A stretch of 64,000 nucleotides of DNA from Microvirga arsenatis (GTDB lineage Bacteria > Pseudomonadota > Alphaproteobacteria > Rhizobiales > Beijerinckiaceae). The stretch lies in NCBI RefSeq assembly GCF_009910705.1, contig NZ_JAAAXJ010000004.1:186001-250000 (forward strand), in the 5' to 3' direction. A model generated the notes under the pieces. The model made no database searches and was not told the DNA's origin. It worked only from the letters and a program-made list of their open reading frames with translations. The translations under genes and the position numbers were made by a program. Below, piece after piece: positions 62,501 through 64,000 of this stretch (the first letter of the stretch is position 1; the number at the start of each line of letters is the position of its first letter).

Positions 62501-62684
62501 CTGCCTTCTCCACCACGCGGTTGTAGACCTCGCGGGCGAGCAGGCGCAGGGGCAGGCCGATCATCCCGCTGTCGTGGCCGAGCATGCGCTCGATGGCGAG
62601 GTGGGTCTTGCCGGTATTGGTGGGGCCGAGCACGGCGGTGACGCCGCGCGCACGCGCCTGCGGGGGAAGGGAACGACGGGCCAT
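59526..62684 (-). CDS. Suv3-like RNA helicase with Arg/Gly-rich tail
   Basis: A 1052-residue superfamily 2 helicase related to mitochondrial Suv3. It has VLGPTNTGKTHLAIERML (motif I), VAVDEIQLAADLDRGH (motif II, DEIQ), IGSATMRPLVEA (III), LIATDAIGMGLNLDVDHV (V) and QIAGRAGRYMRDG (VI). After the helicase core and a Suv3-type C-terminal region come about 130 residues rich in Ala, Glu and Pro, and then about 110 residues rich in Arg, Gly and His (RGGRHERGERPNRGDRR), which likely bind RNA. It probably acts in RNA turnover. It leads the S4-fdxA-carD group. Confidence 0.9.
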   Translation of the reverse strand: MARRSLPPQARARGVTAVLGPTNTGKTHLAIERMLGHDSGMIGLPLRLLAREVYNRVVEKAGPHNVALITGEEKIKPDRPRYWISTVEAMPRDLDLAFVAVDEIQLAADLDRGHVFTDRVLNQRGREETLLIGSATMRPLVEALIPGVHVVTRPRLSKLSFAGEKKVSRLPRRSAIVAFSAEEVYGIAELIRRQSGGAAVVLGALSPRTRNAQVELFQNGDVDYLIATDAIGMGLNLDVDHVAFASDKKFDGFQFRKLNNPELAQIAGRAGRYMRDGTFGSTGRCPPFDAETVEALENHVFDPVRILQWRNPDLDFSTLARLRDSLGIQPREHGLVRAPTGEDVAALEVLAREDDIQGMARSPFAVERLWQMCQVPDYRKVSPQTHADLVGQLYRFLMKDGAIPADWFARHLSAMDRTDGDIDTLSNRIAQVRTWSFVANRPDWLKDPEHWQDVARQVEDKLSDALHERLAQRFIDRRTSVLMRRLRENKMLEAEITTTGDVTVEGQHIGHLHGFHFVPDPQADTTEAKTLRNAASKALAGEIEARADRFAETPDAMLVLSNDGTVRWMGDPVAKLEPGDKLFEPRLRILSDEHLTGPARDKVDNRLRAWLKAYVVRLLGPLLQLEDSQELQGLARGIGFQIGEALGVLERAKVLNEVRSLDQEARAALRKAGVRFGAYHLYLPALLKPAPRVLATQLWALQNGGLDQKGIDEIAHLAQSGRTSIPVDPEIAHGLYRAAGFRVLGGRAVRVDILERLADLIRPAIAYRPGITPGEPPPGAADGEGFVPTVAMTSLVGCAGEDFATILKSLGYVMERRPGPAITVPLVQAPQAVAPQAAPAEGEGAAPSEEAPAAEPAEAALGSEETGAVAAEAPEASLPAQEIEASAAEAVASPEGQALAPAEAPAEASAETAPAEPETIEVWRQGRRHHEGGQARHGREARGGRHERGERPNRGDRRPRQGEAQEGQAGERRPRPERREAQGEGGRPQNRPPRGPNHGDGRRGEDRRGPRPDKRADNRHGGGHERREKQPDPNSPFAKLMALKAQLEDGKK

Positions 62685-62873
62685 GCCTGGATGTCGGGTA
62701 ATCGGTGAACGTCCCGGAAAAACGAGAGGCTTGACGGGCCGGATGCCGGAGCCGGGAGCCTTCTTGACAAGGCAGCCTGGCCCTCGCGGTCGGCTGCGGG
62801 CTATCCCCTTATATGGAGGCGAGTGCCGCTTTCGCTACCCGTAGCGGACGCTTTCGCCCAGCATTTTCAGGGC

Positions 62874-63734
62874 TTATCGGAGGGCGCCGGCCTTGATGGC
62901 CTCGTCCGCCCGCACAGCCCGGCGCATCGGCGCGGACGCCTTCCCGTCCCCTTCCAGCGACCAGAGCGAAGCCTGCATCTCGCCCACACCGATCATGGTG
63001 CGCACCGAAACCTTCAGGGGGAAGAGCAGCCGCGGCCCCTCGACGGGGGCGAGCCAGACGGACATGTCCCGGTTCTCCTGCATGAACTTGGTGGCCGGGC
63101 GCTCGGTCCGGTGACCCGAGATCGGCACGTAGCGGGCGTTGCAGACGAGGACCGGGCCGGAATAGCCGGGCACCTCCACGCTCTTCGTCTCCCCATAGGT
63201 GAGCACCACGTTCATCCGGGAGGCGCCGTCGAAGACCGGGATGGTGCGGTTGCAGTTAACCGGATCGGTCAGGGGCTTAGCCTCGAGCGCCGGCATGATG
63301 AGCGCGCTCATGGGATCGACCACGCCCTTCTTGTCGGCCGGCTTGACCGGAACCCGGTCGGGCTTGGGCTCGAGAGGCGGATCGATCTCCACCTCGGCCA
63401 CTTGGCCGCCCTTCAGGCCCATGCGGACGCTGCGCTGGTTCTCGGATGTTTTCGACAGGACGGCGAACCTCGTCGAGCGCGGCGCCGCTCCCGCGAGGGT
63501 GCCGGATGCGCTCGCCTCGCCCCTGCCCCCGGTGAGGATCATGGCGAGGCCCGTCAGCTTCGCATGCCCCTGCATCTCGTAGCGGGAGCCCTTGAAGGAC
63601 GACACGAGGTCGGCCTTCCCGAGGGGCAGGCCGGCCAGGGAGAGGTCATAGCTCACCTTGAGGGTCTGGGCCTGCGCAAGCGAGGCCGTTCCGGCAAAGG
63701 CCAAGGTGACGAGAGCTGAGGCGATGAAGCGCAT
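62874..63734 (-). CDS. DUF3108 exported protein
   Basis: A 286-residue protein with a signal peptide (MRFIASALVTLAFAGTASLAQA) and the DUF3108 beta-rich fold: LKVSYDLSLAGLPLGKADLV, YEMQGHAKLTG, VLVCNARYVPISGHR, MSVWLAPVEGPRLLFPLKVS. It is periplasmic with unknown function. The ATG at 63734 was chosen for the signal peptide; the frame is open from 63770. It is read away from rpmB, with which it shares a divergent region. Confidence 0.85.
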   Translation of the reverse strand: MRFIASALVTLAFAGTASLAQAQTLKVSYDLSLAGLPLGKADLVSSFKGSRYEMQGHAKLTGLAMILTGGRGEASASGTLAGAAPRSTRFAVLSKTSENQRSVRMGLKGGQVAEVEIDPPLEPKPDRVPVKPADKKGVVDPMSALIMPALEAKPLTDPVNCNRTIPVFDGASRMNVVLTYGETKSVEVPGYSGPVLVCNARYVPISGHRTERPATKFMQENRDMSVWLAPVEGPRLLFPLKVSVRTMIGVGEMQASLWSLEGDGKASAPMRRAVRADEAIKAGALR

Positions 63735-63833
63735 AGGGCTGTCCCGATAGTCTATTCCGTTGCATCGCACGAGATTCAGAATAAATCATGACCATGGGCT
63801 TGCAAAAAAACGTGATGCGGCGGCGGGCTATTC

Positions 63834-63863
63834 TTGACGCACGCCCCCTTTTCGGCCTATAGG
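63834..63863 (+). promoter_or_regulatory. Probable sigma-70 promoter of rpmB
   Basis: TTGACG (63834-63839) and TATAGG (63858-63863) are separated by 18 bases. The rpmB start codon is 103 bases downstream, leaving a leader that could be a site of ribosomal-protein feedback. Confidence 0.55.
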
Positions 63864-63966
63864 CTCGCACCTTCCAAGGACTTCTGGTGTCCGGCCGCGC
63901 GGGATCTGCGATCCGCAAACCCGCGAACTTGGGTCGCGACCCTCATTAGACGATAGGATTGAACCC

Positions 63967-64000
63967 ATGTCGCGCCGTTGCGAACTGACCGGCAAGGCCG
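63967..64000 (+). CDS. rpmB: 50S ribosomal protein L28 (3' end outside window)
   Basis: Only the first 11 codons are visible (MSRRCELTGKA), and they match the conserved start of L28, which binds 23S rRNA in the large subunit. A sigma-70-like promoter lies upstream. Confidence 0.85.
   Translation, partial: MSRRCELTGKA

Overview
The window looks like chromosomal DNA of a GC-rich alphaproteobacterium of the order Hyphomicrobiales, most likely close to Methylobacteriaceae or Microvirga. The evidence is a cyclic-glucan exporter of NdvA type, an RpoH2-type heat-shock sigma factor next to a CarD / FdxA / S4 / Suv3-helicase block typical of alphaproteobacteria, squalene genes of HpnC-HpnD-HpnE type, and several promoters of the alphaproteobacterial general-stress sigma factor EcfG (GGAAC, 16-17 bases, CGTT). 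The genus is an inference; no rRNA is present.

Layout. 1-4830: branched-chain-amide type ABC transporter (binding protein cut by the window edge, fused LivH-LivM permease, LivG, LivF), interrupted after the binding-protein gene by a DUF559 endonuclease-like gene lying between two inverted copies of a structured repeat. 5006-9954: ferredoxin-NADP reductase, M20 amidohydrolase, GNAT acetyltransferase, a small secreted Arg/Cys-rich protein with a perfect EcfG promoter, and a histidine/aromatic ammonia-lyase. 9955-10552 has no gene but holds a strong minus-strand promoter overlapped by a LexA-like box and a foldable leader or small RNA. 10553-16814: metX-metW, xerD with a tiny membrane-protein gene, then aroK-aroB-corC. 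16815-25317: a second inverted repeat pair, then a minus-strand envelope block (MscS channel, CAP lipoprotein, BacA-related ABC protein, NdvA, epoxide-hydrolase-like protein). 25647-33115: a GH2 glycosidase and, convergent to it, an EcfG-promoted operon of glycosyltransferase, UDP-galactopyranose mutase and a GH1-RmlD fusion.

33308-34877: small conserved genes and an RlpA lipoprotein. 35169-45408: one long operon for a C30 carotenoid made through squalene: two CrtN/CrtI-type desaturase/oxygenases, a methyltransferase, an acyltransferase, a glycosyltransferase, an HpnC-HpnD fusion, HpnE and IspH, mostly with 4-base start/stop overlaps. The operon supplies the precursor (IspH), makes squalene (HpnCD, HpnE), desaturates and oxidises it (CrtN-like proteins), and appears able to methylate, glycosylate and acylate the product. 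45387-52521: MATE exporter, an amidoligase / class I glutamine amidotransferase pair behind an EcfG promoter, a histidine-kinase-like protein with a degraded ATP-binding domain and a receiver, and a periplasmic GH3 beta-glucosidase. 52607-54474: a cluster of small, probably stress-induced genes with EcfG-like motifs, and tRNA-Arg(CCT). 54528-64000: nuclease-fold protein, M48 lipoprotein protease, RpoH2, CarD, ferredoxin, S4 protein, Suv3-like helicase, DUF3108 protein and the start of rpmB.

The strongest unifying signal is regulatory. Four exact EcfG-type promoters sit in the right orientation 30-120 bases upstream of genes, and three near matches lie close by. This suggests that the galactofuranose-type glycan operon, the amidoligase pair and several unknown small proteins belong to the general stress response. 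All functional calls are from sequence reading only.
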